A stretch of DNA of 64,000 bases from Fontibacterium universale (GCA_965236175.1 CBDEAT010000002.1:62001-126000); one strand, 5' to 3'; shown: positions 42,578-51,830, counted from the first letter of the stretch. Program-made: numbers and translations. Notes: generated by a model from the letters alone, not told the origin.

Positions 42578-43591
42578 TTGATAGACAAAAATTGGAAAGA
42601 ACTTATAAAACCATCAAAATTAAACATCACTCAAAGTGATGATAAAAAACATGCCAAAATTATTGCTGAACCTTTGGAAAAAGGTTACGCCTTAACTTTA
42701 GGTAATGCATTAAGAAGAGTTTTGTTGTCTTCAGTTCAAGGCACAGCTGTAACAGCTATCCAAATTGATGGAGTGTTACATGAGTTCTCATCAATCGACG
42801 GTGTAAGAGAAGATGTTACCGATATCGTTCTTAACGTTAAAGCTTTAGCTTTAAATTTAAAGACTTCTGGACCAAAAAAATTAATTTTAGATGCAAAAGG
42901 ACCTGGTGAGATTAAAGCAAAAATGATCACTCCAAATTCAGACATTGAAATATTAAATCCTGACTTAGTTATTTGTAACTTAGATGAAAAAACTAAATTT
43001 CACATGGAATTAACAGTAAATACTGGAAAAGGTTATGTCCCTGCAGATAGAAATAAAGCTAGCAATTCTCCATTAGGATTAATAGCAATTGATGCGGTTT
43101 TTAGCCCAGTTAAGAGAGTTTCTTATAACGTCTCTAATGCAAGAGAAGGACTAACGTTAGATTATGATAAATTAACTATGGAAGTTGAAACAAATGGATC
43201 TGTAACCGCAGAAGATTCTGTTGCCTTCGCAGCTAGAATTTTACAAGATCAATTGGCAATGTTTGTAAACTTCGATGAACCTGTTGCAACAATTCAGGAG
43301 AAAAAACCTTCTGAACCAGAGTTTAATAGAAACTTACTTAGAAGAGTTGATGAATTAGAGCTTTCCGTTAGATCAATGAATTGTCTGAAAAATGACAATA
43401 TTATTTATATTGGAGATTTAGTTCAAAAGAGTGAAAGCGAAATGCTAAGAACTCCTAATTTTGGAAGAAAATCATTAAATGAAATTAAAGAAGTTCTTAC
43501 AACAATGTCATTATATCTAGGAATGGAAGTTCCAAATTGGCCACCAGAAAATATTGCTGAACTTTCAAAAAAATTAGAAGATAACTATTAA
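42578..43591 (+). CDS. rpoA: DNA-directed RNA polymerase subunit alpha
   Basis: Assembles RNA polymerase through its N-terminal domain and binds UP elements and regulators through its C-terminal domain. Length 337. N-terminal domain: EPLEKGYALTLGNALRRVLLSS near residue 30; C-terminal domain from about residue 250 with LSVRSMNCLKNDNIIYIGDLV and GRKSLNEIKEVL. The start is TTG at 42578, supported by a TAGGAG ribosome site 7 bases upstream; no ATG fits. Confidence 0.98.
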   Translation: MIDKNWKELIKPSKLNITQSDDKKHAKIIAEPLEKGYALTLGNALRRVLLSSVQGTAVTAIQIDGVLHEFSSIDGVREDVTDIVLNVKALALNLKTSGPKKLILDAKGPGEIKAKMITPNSDIEILNPDLVICNLDEKTKFHMELTVNTGKGYVPADRNKASNSPLGLIAIDAVFSPVKRVSYNVSNAREGLTLDYDKLTMEVETNGSVTAEDSVAFAARILQDQLAMFVNFDEPVATIQEKKPSEPEFNRNLLRRVDELELSVRSMNCLKNDNIIYIGDLVQKSESEMLRTPNFGRKSLNEIKEVLTTMSLYLGMEVPNWPPENIAELSKKLEDNY

Positions 43592-43596
43592 TAATA

Positions 43597-44037
43597 ATGA
43601 GACACAAAATTGCTCATAGAAAATTAAACAGAACTTCAGAGCACCGTAAGGCTTTGTTTAAAAATATGCTTAATTCTTTAATTAAGCACGAGCAAATTAA
43701 AACGACTTTACCTAAAGCAAAAGAATTAAAGCCATTAATTGATAAAGTTATTACTATCGGAAAAAAGAAAGATTTATCAGCCAGAAGATCTTTAATATCA
43801 AAATTACAAGATGAAGATTCGGCAGAAAAGTTAATTACAGTTTTGTCTAAGAGATATGAAAATAGAAAAGGAGGCTATTCTAGAATTATTAGAACAAGAA
43901 ACCGTTTTGGTGACAACTCAACAATGGCATACATTGAATTAGTAGATAAAGATTTTAATGCAAAAGGACAAGATTCAGGTCCAGTTCAAAAAAAACCTGA
44001 GCAGCCAAAGGAAGAAGCTCAGCAGTTAAGCAAGTAA
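43597..44037 (+). CDS. rplQ: 50S ribosomal protein L17, with C-terminal tail
   Basis: Large-subunit protein near the exit tunnel. Length 146. The core begins RHKIAHRKLNRTSEHRKALFKNM and has RNRFGDNSTMAYIELVD, where the E. coli protein ends. About 25 more residues rich in Gln, Pro, Lys and Glu follow (VQKKPEQPKEEAQQLSK). Last ribosomal gene of the long run; crcB follows after 7 bases. Confidence 0.97.
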   Translation: MRHKIAHRKLNRTSEHRKALFKNMLNSLIKHEQIKTTLPKAKELKPLIDKVITIGKKKDLSARRSLISKLQDEDSAEKLITVLSKRYENRKGGYSRIIRTRNRFGDNSTMAYIELVDKDFNAKGQDSGPVQKKPEQPKEEAQQLSK

Positions 44038-44044
44038 ACAATTA

Positions 44045-44425
44045 ATGAAGTCTTACTTATTAATTGCATTATTTGGAGCTTTTGGAACATTAGCAAGATT
44101 TTCAGTTATACAAATTACTCCAAAAATATTTCAAACTATTTTTCCAGTTGGGACTCTTACAGTCAATTTATTAGGCTGTTTTTTAATTGGTTTAGTTTCT
44201 GGTATACTTGATACAAAATTTTTAACTATCGATGATAATTTTAAAAATTATATCACTATTGGCTTTTTAGGTGGGTTCACAACATTTTCTTCCTTCTCTC
44301 AAGATTTTTTTAATCTTATTAATAGTTCAAATTATTTATTAGCTTTTATATATATTTTTATTTCAGTTTTTTGTGGATTACTGATGTTTTATTTAGGAGA
44401 TAAGTTTATTCACATTATTTCATAA
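44045..44425 (+). CDS. crcB: Fluoride ion channel CrcB (Fluc)
   Basis: Dual-topology inner-membrane channel that exports fluoride. Length 126, with four hydrophobic segments. Shows the family start GAFGTLARFSVI near residue 10, the GTLTVNLLGCFLIGL segment with the pore asparagine, and FLGGFTTFSSFSQD with the paired phenylalanines and TTFSSF motif. No fluoride riboswitch is seen; it follows rplQ directly and overlaps the next gene by one base. Confidence 0.95.
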   Translation: MKSYLLIALFGAFGTLARFSVIQITPKIFQTIFPVGTLTVNLLGCFLIGLVSGILDTKFLTIDDNFKNYITIGFLGGFTTFSSFSQDFFNLINSSNYLLAFIYIFISVFCGLLMFYLGDKFIHIIS

Positions 44426-45354
44426 TGGAACCTAAACATGTTTTTAAAATTGAAGAAGATTTTGAAAATATCCGTCTAGATAAGTGGTTTAAAAAGAAAG
44501 TAAAACCATTACCTCAGTCACTTATTGAAAGAACTTTAAGAAAGGGGAAGATCCTTGTTAACGGAAAAAAGGTTAAGAGTTCTTATAAAATCCAGTTAAA
44601 TGACGAAATTAAGATTTATGCTGACATTGATAATGACGACAAAATAATTAAAAAGAAATTCTCATATCTGCCTTCAAAAAAAGATTATGATTTAATCAAG
44701 AATAATATTTTATTTGAAAATGAGCACTATTTTGTCCTGAACAAACCTTATAATTTAGCCGTACAATCAGGGACGAAAACAGGAAAAAATATTTTTGATA
44801 TATTAAAAAATCATTCAGAGACCGAATATCCAACGCCTCATTTGGTACATAGATTAGACGCTGAAACAACTGGAATTTTAATTATTAGCAAAACCCATAA
44901 GAGTGCAAAATTTTTTTCAGAATCTTTTAAAAATCAAAGTATCAAAAAAAATTATTTGGCTGTTGTTGATGGAGTTTTAATAGATAAGAGCGGTACTTTA
45001 AAAAATGAACTTAGTTATGTTGAAAATAATAAAGAAAAAATACATTTATCAATTACCAATTATAAAGTTATTTCTGAGACAAAAGACTATTCATTATTAT
45101 TACTAAATCCTGAGACAGGAAGAAAACATCAATTGAGAAGACAGTTAAGTTTTATCAAACATCCTATTTTAGGAGAAAAAAAGTACACAAATAAAGGCTT
45201 AAATAAATCTAAAGATCTTCATTTAATGCTTCATGCTTATAAAGTTGAGTTTTTAATAAATAGTAAAAAAATAATACACCATGCCGAACCATCTTTATAT
45301 TTTCAGAATTTTTGTAAGGAACAAGAATTAACTTACGAATTAAATAATTTATAA
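44425..45354 (+). CDS. rluC: RluC/RluD-type 23S rRNA pseudouridine synthase
   Basis: Converts uridines in 23S rRNA to pseudouridine. Length 309. An N-terminal S4 RNA-binding domain (LPQSLIERTLRKGKILVNGKKVKSSYKI-type, residues about 25-60) precedes the catalytic domain with the motif VHRLDAETTGILIISKT near residue 145, which contains the catalytic aspartate, and TGRKHQLRRQL near 232. RluC is the closest fit, RluD the alternative. The 3' end overlaps convergent lipB by 22 bases. Confidence 0.88.
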   Translation: MEPKHVFKIEEDFENIRLDKWFKKKVKPLPQSLIERTLRKGKILVNGKKVKSSYKIQLNDEIKIYADIDNDDKIIKKKFSYLPSKKDYDLIKNNILFENEHYFVLNKPYNLAVQSGTKTGKNIFDILKNHSETEYPTPHLVHRLDAETTGILIISKTHKSAKFFSESFKNQSIKKNYLAVVDGVLIDKSGTLKNELSYVENNKEKIHLSITNYKVISETKDYSLLLLNPETGRKHQLRRQLSFIKHPILGEKKYTNKGLNKSKDLHLMLHAYKVEFLINSKKIIHHAEPSLYFQNFCKEQELTYELNNL

Positions 45355-45953
45355 AAATTTTCTTTTATTGAGTTATTAATCTTTTCATCATTTGGAATTT
45401 TACATAAATCAGAAATATTAATAATTCCTTTACTCGATATTCCACAGGGAACTATTCCTCGATAGTCAGATTTTTTGACATTAATATTTAAAGAGAAGCC
45501 GTGATAAGCAATCCATTTCTTAACCTTGATTCCAATTGCTGCAATTTTGTTTTCTTCATTATTTTTTTTTATCCAGATCCCTATATTTTTAGGATCTGCA
45601 AATGACGAAATATTAAAATCTTTAAGAATGGCAATAATCCATTTTTCAACATTACGAACAAATTTTTTAATTTCTTTTTCACGCTTATTAAGATTAATGA
45701 CAAAATAAACAATTTTTTGTCCAGGACCATGATAGGTGAATTTTCCGCCACGATTTGTTTCAACTACAGGAAATAAGTTAGGTATCAATAAATCATCATC
45801 AGATGCGCTTATACCTTTTGTATAAACTGAATCGTGTTCTAATATCCAAATAATCTCATCCTCTATATTTGCATGAACTTTTTCTACCTTTTCCTCTAAA
45901 AATTTCATCGCTTCTTTATAAGGAACAGGTTTGTGTGATATTTTAATTTCCAT
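45333..45953 (-). CDS. lipB: Octanoyl-[acyl-carrier-protein]:protein octanoyltransferase (LipB)
   Basis: Transfers octanoate from ACP to lipoate-dependent enzymes, first step of lipoyl synthesis. Length 206. Motifs: ETNRGGKFTYHGPGQ near residue 68, the catalytic lysine in NKIAAIGIKV near 138, AYHGFSLNIN near 150, and the catalytic cysteine in IVPCGISSKG near 168. The end overlaps the rluC end by 22 bases on the other strand. Shares one base with panC upstream, so the two form one operon. lipA is not adjacent. Confidence 0.96.
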   Translation of the reverse strand: MEIKISHKPVPYKEAMKFLEEKVEKVHANIEDEIIWILEHDSVYTKGISASDDDLLIPNLFPVVETNRGGKFTYHGPGQKIVYFVINLNKREKEIKKFVRNVEKWIIAILKDFNISSFADPKNIGIWIKKNNEENKIAAIGIKVKKWIAYHGFSLNINVKKSDYRGIVPCGISSKGIINISDLCKIPNDEKINNSIKENFYKLFNS

Positions 45954-46762
45954 TAAAAGTTATCTATCAATCTTACACCATTTAAATAGTAAGCAAGAAA
46001 TACTCTTGTATTTATTGAAGGTTTATTAGTTTTTTTTAATTTTTTTAAATTAAAAGCAGATAAATAATCTACTTTATCAGCACCAAATTCTTTTATTTTT
46101 TTTAAAAAGAATATGTTTTTTTTAGATTTAATAATTTGATTTTTATTCCTTTTTAAAAAACTTATTATTTTTCCAGCGATTATTAATGATCTTTCATTTA
46201 AAAGTTTATTTCTAGAAGATAAAGCAATACCATTTCTAGCTCTAATAGTATCGCAAGGCACAACTTTTATTTTGGAATTAATTTTCTCTAAATATTTTTT
46301 AATAATAATTAATTGCTGGTAATCTTTTTTTCCGAGAAAAAGATAAGTAGTTTTTATATGACTTAACAATCTTTTGACTACCTCTATAACTCCTTCAAAA
46401 TGTCCTGGTCTAAATTTACCTTCCATATAATTTTTAAAATAATGTATCTTATTTTTTATAATGATTTTTTTTTCAGGATAAATGTCTTTTTTTTGCGGTA
46501 GATAAACGTAGTCAACTTTATTTTTTTTACAAATATTCAAGTCTTTAAAAATAGTTTTAGGATATTTTTTAAAATCTTTTTTATTATTAAATTGGAGTGG
46601 ATTCACAAATATACTTACTATCGTTAATAATTTTTTCTTTTTAGATTTTCTGATTAACGAGACATGTCCATCATGTAAGCATCCCATAGTCGGGATAAAG
46701 CCAATTTTTTTTTTATTTAGCAACTCGGAAGTTATTTTATTTGCTGTTTTAATTATTTTCAT
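45953..46762 (-). CDS. panC: Pantothenate synthetase
   Basis: Joins pantoate and beta-alanine with ATP, last step of vitamin B5 synthesis. Length 269. Signatures: GFIPTMGCLHDGHVSLIRKS near residue 20 with the HxGH nucleotidyl-transfer motif, FVNPLQF near 53, and the KMSKS-like SSRNKLL near 178. panB and panD are not nearby. Unusually lysine-rich, with long A/T runs. Divergent from galU across 24 bases. Confidence 0.96.
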   Translation of the reverse strand: MKIIKTANKITSELLNKKKIGFIPTMGCLHDGHVSLIRKSKKKKLLTIVSIFVNPLQFNNKKDFKKYPKTIFKDLNICKKNKVDYVYLPQKKDIYPEKKIIIKNKIHYFKNYMEGKFRPGHFEGVIEVVKRLLSHIKTTYLFLGKKDYQQLIIIKKYLEKINSKIKVVPCDTIRARNGIALSSRNKLLNERSLIIAGKIISFLKRNKNQIIKSKKNIFFLKKIKEFGADKVDYLSAFNLKKLKKTNKPSINTRVFLAYYLNGVRLIDNF

Positions 46763-46775
46763 TTAAGAAATTAAC

Positions 46776-46781
46776 TATAAT
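46776..46781 (+). promoter_or_regulatory. TATAAT box 5 bases before galU, possible leaderless promoter
   Basis: A perfect -10 hexamer ends 5 bases before the galU ATG, in the 24-base gap between divergent panC and galU. Transcription would then begin at or next to the A of the start codon, giving a leaderless mRNA. No clear -35 box is seen, and no Shine-Dalgarno exists, which agrees with a leaderless start but does not prove it. Confidence 0.4.
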
Positions 46782-46786
46782 ATTTA

Positions 46787-47590
46787 ATGATAAAAGAAGC
46801 GATAATACCATTAGCTGGTTTAGGCACAAGACTTCTACCATTCAGCAAAATACTTCCAAAAGAACTATTGCCTCTAGGAAACAAAACTATTTTGGAACAT
46901 GTTTTGGACGAATGTTTGGAAGCGGGTATTAAAAAAATCATTCTAGTTACTTCGAAAAGAAAAAAGATAATTAAGGATTATCTTTATCCAGATCCTTATT
47001 TATTAAAATATTTAAAAAAAAAGAATGATAATAAATCAATCCAGAAACTTAGAATTTTAGATCGTTACAGAAATAAAATTAAATTTGTTTATCAAAATTC
47101 TCCAAAAGGTCTTGGAGATGCAGTATTAGTAGCAAAATCAGCAATTAAAGATAAATTTTTTCTTTTGGTTTTACCAGACGATATAATTGTTAAAGAAAAC
47201 TGTTCTAAAAAAATGATTAATATTCATAACAAATATCATTCTTCAGTTATAGCTTCTAAAAAGGTAAAAAGCTCTGATGTATCAAGGTATGGAATTATAA
47301 AATATTCAAAAAAAATTAATAATAATTTATTTATTAGTGATGTAGTTGAAAAACCTAATTTAAAAAATTCGCCATCAAACTATGCAATTATAGGAAGATA
47401 TATTTTACCAACTAAAATATTTTCATCATTAAAAATAACTAAAAAAGGATCTTCTGGTGAAGTCCAGATTACAGATGCAATTAAACATTTAATTTATAAT
47501 GATAATAAATTTGTTGGACATATTTTTTCCGGAACTTATTTAGACTGTGGAACTGTTAATGGGTATAATAATTCACTAAAGAAATTCTAA
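46787..47590 (+). CDS. galU: UTP--glucose-1-phosphate uridylyltransferase (GalU)
   Basis: Makes UDP-glucose from UTP and glucose-1-phosphate. Length 267, shorter than the common 290-300. The nucleotide-binding start IIPLAGLGTRLLPFSKILPKELLPL is clear, followed by SPKGLGDAVLVAKSAI, LPDDIIV near 125 and GRYILP near 203. Directly followed by ugd, which uses its product; the pair supplies UDP-glucuronate for surface polysaccharide or glycolipid. Confidence 0.95.
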   Translation: MIKEAIIPLAGLGTRLLPFSKILPKELLPLGNKTILEHVLDECLEAGIKKIILVTSKRKKIIKDYLYPDPYLLKYLKKKNDNKSIQKLRILDRYRNKIKFVYQNSPKGLGDAVLVAKSAIKDKFFLLVLPDDIIVKENCSKKMINIHNKYHSSVIASKKVKSSDVSRYGIIKYSKKINNNLFISDVVEKPNLKNSPSNYAIIGRYILPTKIFSSLKITKKGSSGEVQITDAIKHLIYNDNKFVGHIFSGTYLDCGTVNGYNNSLKKF

Positions 47591-47591
47591 T

Positions 47592-48908
47592 ATGAAAATT
47601 TGTTTTATCGGAACAGGTTATGTTGGTTTGGTATCAGGCGTCTGCTTTTCTGATCTTGGTAATAATGTTATCTGCATTGACAAAGATAGAGAAAAATTAA
47701 GCAGGCTTGAAAATGGTGATATTCCAATATTCGAACCTGGCTTATCTGAATTAGTTAGAAAAAATTTAGATGCAGGTAGACTTAGTTTTTCTGATGATTT
47801 AATCGGCTCTATTAATAAATCAGATATTGTTTTTATAGCTGTAGGTACACCAACTGCAAAGGATGGTGTTTCGGCAGATCTTAGCCAAGTATTCTCAGTT
47901 GCTCAATTAATTTCAAAAAAAATTAAAACTCATAAAATTATTGTTACAAAATCTACAGTACCCATTGGAACTGGAGATAAAATTGAAAAAATTTTAAATA
48001 AAAATAAAAAAAAGGGATTATTTACAATTGTATCTAATCCTGAGTTTCTAAGGGAAGGAGAGGCTATAAAGGACTTTAAGTATCCTGATCGTGTAGTTAT
48101 TGGTGCCAACGATAAAAAAGTAATAAAAATATTTAATGAGTTATATCGTCCTATAGTTAACAAAGGAGCAGCCTTTGTTTCTTCTTCAAGAAGAGCCGCA
48201 GAACTTATAAAATACGCATCTAATGCTTTTTTAGCTACTAAAATTAGTTTTATAAATGAAATTGCAAATTTATGTGAAAAAGTTCATGTCAATGTTGATG
48301 ATGTAGCCCTTGGTATTGGGCTTGATAAAAGAATAGGCTCGAGATTTTTAAGAGCAGGACCCGCATATGGCGGATCTTGTTTTCCAAAAGACACCAAGGC
48401 TTTAGCAAAGGTTGGCAAGCATCACAATTCACCTCTTTCTATTGTTAATGCAGTTATTAATTTTAATGAAAAAAGAAAAAAAGATATCGAAAACAATATT
48501 TACAGAATCTTACATAACAAAATTAAAAATAAAACTATTTGCTTTTTAGGAGTAACATTTAAAGCAAATACTGATGACTTAAGAGATTCTTCAGCAATAA
48601 ATTTAATATCTAAATTTATTAAAAAAGGAGCGAAGATTAACTATTACGAGCCATCAGGAAGTAAAGAAATTTTGGATAAACAAAAAAATGTGAATTATTT
48701 TGATGATTTATATTCTGCAACCAAAAATGCAGACTTGATTATAATTCATACAGAGTGGGATGAATTTAAAAATTTAAATTTTTCTAAAATTAAGAACAAT
48801 AATAAAAAAATCACTATATATGATCTAAGAAATTTATACGATAGCAAGTCTTTTAATAATAAAAACAATATTACTTATTATTCTATCGGCAGACCAGTAA
48901 ATGCCTAA
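47592..48908 (+). CDS. ugd: UDP-glucose 6-dehydrogenase
   Basis: Oxidises UDP-glucose to UDP-glucuronate with NAD. Length 438, typical. Rossmann start CFIGTGYVGLVSGVCFSDLG, VAVGTPT-like IAVGTPTAKDG near 86, NPEFLREGEAIKDF near 153, and the catalytic cysteine in GPAYGGSCFPKD near 262. Starts one base after galU; its last codons overlap clpS by 8 bases, so clpS may be co-expressed with it. Confidence 0.97.
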   Translation: MKICFIGTGYVGLVSGVCFSDLGNNVICIDKDREKLSRLENGDIPIFEPGLSELVRKNLDAGRLSFSDDLIGSINKSDIVFIAVGTPTAKDGVSADLSQVFSVAQLISKKIKTHKIIVTKSTVPIGTGDKIEKILNKNKKKGLFTIVSNPEFLREGEAIKDFKYPDRVVIGANDKKVIKIFNELYRPIVNKGAAFVSSSRRAAELIKYASNAFLATKISFINEIANLCEKVHVNVDDVALGIGLDKRIGSRFLRAGPAYGGSCFPKDTKALAKVGKHHNSPLSIVNAVINFNEKRKKDIENNIYRILHNKIKNKTICFLGVTFKANTDDLRDSSAINLISKFIKKGAKINYYEPSGSKEILDKQKNVNYFDDLYSATKNADLIIIHTEWDEFKNLNFSKIKNNNKKITIYDLRNLYDSKSFNNKNNITYYSIGRPVNA

Positions 48909-49209
48909 AGTACTTATAAAGTTAAAAAAAAGTAAGACTCAAGTTAAAATTAAAAAACCTAATTTTTATGAAGTTATTCTTTTAAATGATGATTTTACAA
49001 CGATGGAATTTGTTGTTAAAGTTTTACAATTATTTTTTAATATGACCAAGCTAACAGCTAATAAAATTATGCTTAAAATTCACAATGAGGGTAGCGCTGT
49101 TTGTGGAGTTTATCCTTATGAAGTTGCCGAGACTAAAGTTATGCAGGTTATAAATTTTGCAAAACAAAATCAGTATCCTTTAAAATGTATTATGAAAAAA
49201 TCTAATTAA
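48901..49209 (+). CDS. clpS: ClpS, adaptor for ClpA (N-end rule)
   Basis: Delivers proteins with N-degron residues to ClpAP. Length 102. Core motif FYEVILLNDDFTTMEFVV near residue 22 with the NDD residues that bind the N-terminal amine, then IMLKIHNEGSAVCGVYPYEVAETK including the conserved histidine. The lysine-rich N-terminus is longer than minimal forms. Its stop is directly followed by the clpA ATG. Confidence 0.97.
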   Translation: MPKVLIKLKKSKTQVKIKKPNFYEVILLNDDFTTMEFVVKVLQLFFNMTKLTANKIMLKIHNEGSAVCGVYPYEVAETKVMQVINFAKQNQYPLKCIMKKSN

Positions 49210-51504
49210 ATGGCCACATTTACTAAATCTTTAGAGCAGGCAATTTCTCAAGCCTTTAAATTTGCAACTGAAAAAAAACATCAGTATGTAACTTTAGAAC
49301 ACTTGCTACTTGCTTTAACAGATGAAACCGATGCTCGTAATGTTATGAAAGCATGTAACGTAGATGTTGATTTGTTAAATGAAAATTTAGAATTTTATAT
49401 TGATAATGAGTTAGAAAATATAGTTACTTCAGATACTAAATTAGAACCTCAGCCTACAGCAAGCTTTCAAAGAGTTATTCAAAGATCTATTGTTCATGTT
49501 CAATCTTCAGGTAAGAATGAAGTTACGGGAGCAAATATATTAGTTGCATTATTTGCGGAAAGAGAAAGTCACGCTACTTTTTTTTTACAAGAACAGGAGG
49601 TTACACGTTACGATGTAGTTAATTTTATCTCTCATGGAATTACCAAAGTTGATAATTTTGCCTACGGTGGATCTTTTGACAGCACATCAACACAAAACAA
49701 TAATAAAGCAGCCACCAATTCACCTTTAGAAACGTATTGTGTTAATTTAAATAAGAAAGCTGAACAAAATAAAATAGATCGTTTAATTGGAAGAACAGTT
49801 GAAGTGGACCGTTTAGCTCAAATTTTATGCAGGAGAACTAAAAATAATCCGTTATTAGTAGGAGATCCTGGCGTTGGAAAAACAGCAATCGTCGAAGGTC
49901 TTGCTTTAAAGATTTTTAATAATGAAGTTCCTGACGTTTTAAAATCTCATGTAATTTTCTCTCTCGATATGGGGACATTAATTGCAGGAACTAGATACAG
50001 AGGAGATTTTGAAGAGCGTCTTAAATTAATTATTAAGGAAATAGAAAAAAATAGAAATTACATTTTATTTATTGATGAGATTCACACATTAGTAGGAGCA
50101 GGATCAACATCTGGCAGTTCAATGGATGCTTCTAATATGCTTAAGCCTGCTTTACAGGCAGGAAATATAAGATGCATAGGATCAACAACCTATAATGAAT
50201 ATAGATTATTTTTTGAAAAAGACAGGGCTTTGCAAAGACGATTTCAAAAAATAGATGTGCCAGAACCTACAATAGATGAAGCTTATAAAATTATGTATGG
50301 CATTCGATCAAAATATGAAAAATTCCATAATGTTAAATTTACTGATGCTGCAATCAAAGCGTCTGTAGATTTGTCGAGTAAATATATAGGTAATAAAAAA
50401 CTGCCAGATAAATCAATTGATATTATAGATGAATTAGGTTCTTCAGAAGTTTTAAAGCCTGAAAATCAAAGAAAAAAAATATTAGACGTTGAGGATATTG
50501 AAAGAATAGTTTCTCAAATTACAAAAATTCCAGAAAAGAATATTTCTGTTAATGACAGAATGTATTTAAAAGATTTAGATAAAAATTTAAAAAGAGTTAT
50601 TTTTGGACAGGATCTTGCAATTGATAGTCTTGTATCTTCAATAAAACTATCAAGATCTGGTTTAAGAGATAGCAATCGTACTATTGGAAATTATATGTTT
50701 TCAGGCCAGACAGGAGTTGGGAAAACAGAACTTGCAAAACAACTTGCAAAAGTTCTCGGTATAGAACTTATTCGTTTTGATATGTCAGAATATATGGAAA
50801 GACATTCGGTTTCTAAATTGATTGGTGCCCCACCAGGATATGTTGGTTTTGATCAAGGAGGATTACTTTCTGAAAAAGTTGATAAAAATCCTTATGCAGT
50901 ACTTTTAATTGATGAAATAGAGAAGGCTCATCCAGATGTTTATAATGTTTTGTTACAAATTATGGATTATGGAAAATTAACAGATCAAAATGGTAAAAAA
51001 ATTGATTTTAGAAATATAATTTTAATTATGACAACGAATGCTGGAGCAGAAGATTTGCAAAAATCTCAGATAGGATTCAACAAAAGTATTAATAAAGATG
51101 GTGATTTAGAATCTATTAATAAGATATTTTCGCCTGAATTTAGAAATAGATTAGATTCTATTGTTCAATTTAATATTTTGAACAAGGATACTGTTAAAAA
51201 AATTGTTGAAAAATTCGTTATTGAACTTGAAACTCAGTTAGGAGAAAGAGACGTTATTATTAATTTAACTGATAGAGCTAGTAACTTAATTTCAAAATTA
51301 GGTTTTGACGAAAAAATGGGTGCCAGACCACTAAATAGAGTTATTGATGAAAAAATTAAGAAACCTTTAGCAGATGAACTTATTCATGGTAAATTAGTAA
51401 ATGGGGGTCATGTTTTGGTAGATGCTAAAAACGATATTCTTGTTTTTGAAATTAATAAAATTGAAAAAACATCAAAAAAACCAGTTAGTAAAACAGTACA
51501 ATAA
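49210..51504 (+). CDS. clpA: ClpA, ATPase unfoldase of the ClpAP protease
   Basis: Double-ring AAA+ unfoldase partner of ClpP. Length 764, typical. The N-domain (about residues 1-145) starts with KSLEQAISQAFKFATEKKH; first Walker A GDPGVGKTAI near 218 and second Walker A SGQTGVGKTEL near 498, the latter with DMSEYMERHSVSKLIGAPPGYVG. The IGF-type ClpP-docking loop is IGFNKS near 621. No ClpB middle domain is present, so it is ClpA rather than ClpB or ClpC. Adjacent to its adaptor clpS. Confidence 0.97.
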   Translation: MATFTKSLEQAISQAFKFATEKKHQYVTLEHLLLALTDETDARNVMKACNVDVDLLNENLEFYIDNELENIVTSDTKLEPQPTASFQRVIQRSIVHVQSSGKNEVTGANILVALFAERESHATFFLQEQEVTRYDVVNFISHGITKVDNFAYGGSFDSTSTQNNNKAATNSPLETYCVNLNKKAEQNKIDRLIGRTVEVDRLAQILCRRTKNNPLLVGDPGVGKTAIVEGLALKIFNNEVPDVLKSHVIFSLDMGTLIAGTRYRGDFEERLKLIIKEIEKNRNYILFIDEIHTLVGAGSTSGSSMDASNMLKPALQAGNIRCIGSTTYNEYRLFFEKDRALQRRFQKIDVPEPTIDEAYKIMYGIRSKYEKFHNVKFTDAAIKASVDLSSKYIGNKKLPDKSIDIIDELGSSEVLKPENQRKKILDVEDIERIVSQITKIPEKNISVNDRMYLKDLDKNLKRVIFGQDLAIDSLVSSIKLSRSGLRDSNRTIGNYMFSGQTGVGKTELAKQLAKVLGIELIRFDMSEYMERHSVSKLIGAPPGYVGFDQGGLLSEKVDKNPYAVLLIDEIEKAHPDVYNVLLQIMDYGKLTDQNGKKIDFRNIILIMTTNAGAEDLQKSQIGFNKSINKDGDLESINKIFSPEFRNRLDSIVQFNILNKDTVKKIVEKFVIELETQLGERDVIINLTDRASNLISKLGFDEKMGARPLNRVIDEKIKKPLADELIHGKLVNGGHVLVDAKNDILVFEINKIEKTSKKPVSKTVQ

Positions 51505-51506
51505 AT

Positions 51507-51830
51507 ATGTTTGGTTTATTTTCAAATAAGACAAAAAAAATAGAAGAAAAATTATCTAAACTTGCAATTGAAATAGCCGTTATTCAGAAAAATATTATTA
51601 CTTATCAAAGTGAAAATAATTATAAAAACTTACATATAAGCAAAACTAAAGAATTAAACTCTCTTTATAACGAATTGGAAGCGGCTAAAGGAAAAGATTA
51701 TCTAAATGATTTTATTCGTAAATTATCTAATGAATATAAGGAATCTGATCACGTTTTGTCTAAAGCAGAGCAAAAAATTTTAGATAAAATTTTAATTGAA
51801 TATAAAGTTAAAGTTAAAATTAAAGTTTAG
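51507..51830 (+). CDS. Hypothetical small coiled-coil protein
   Basis: A 107-residue protein that I do not recognise. It starts with MFGLFSNKTKKIEEKL and is rich in Lys, Glu, Ile and Leu with heptad-like spacing through about residues 10-55, so it is probably helical. There is no signal peptide, membrane segment or cysteine. It begins 2 bases after clpA (TAAATATG junction), so it is probably co-transcribed with clpS-clpA. Its end overlaps the convergent ridA gene by 4 bases. Confidence 0.6.
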   Translation: MFGLFSNKTKKIEEKLSKLAIEIAVIQKNIITYQSENNYKNLHISKTKELNSLYNELEAAKGKDYLNDFIRKLSNEYKESDHVLSKAEQKILDKILIEYKVKVKIKV

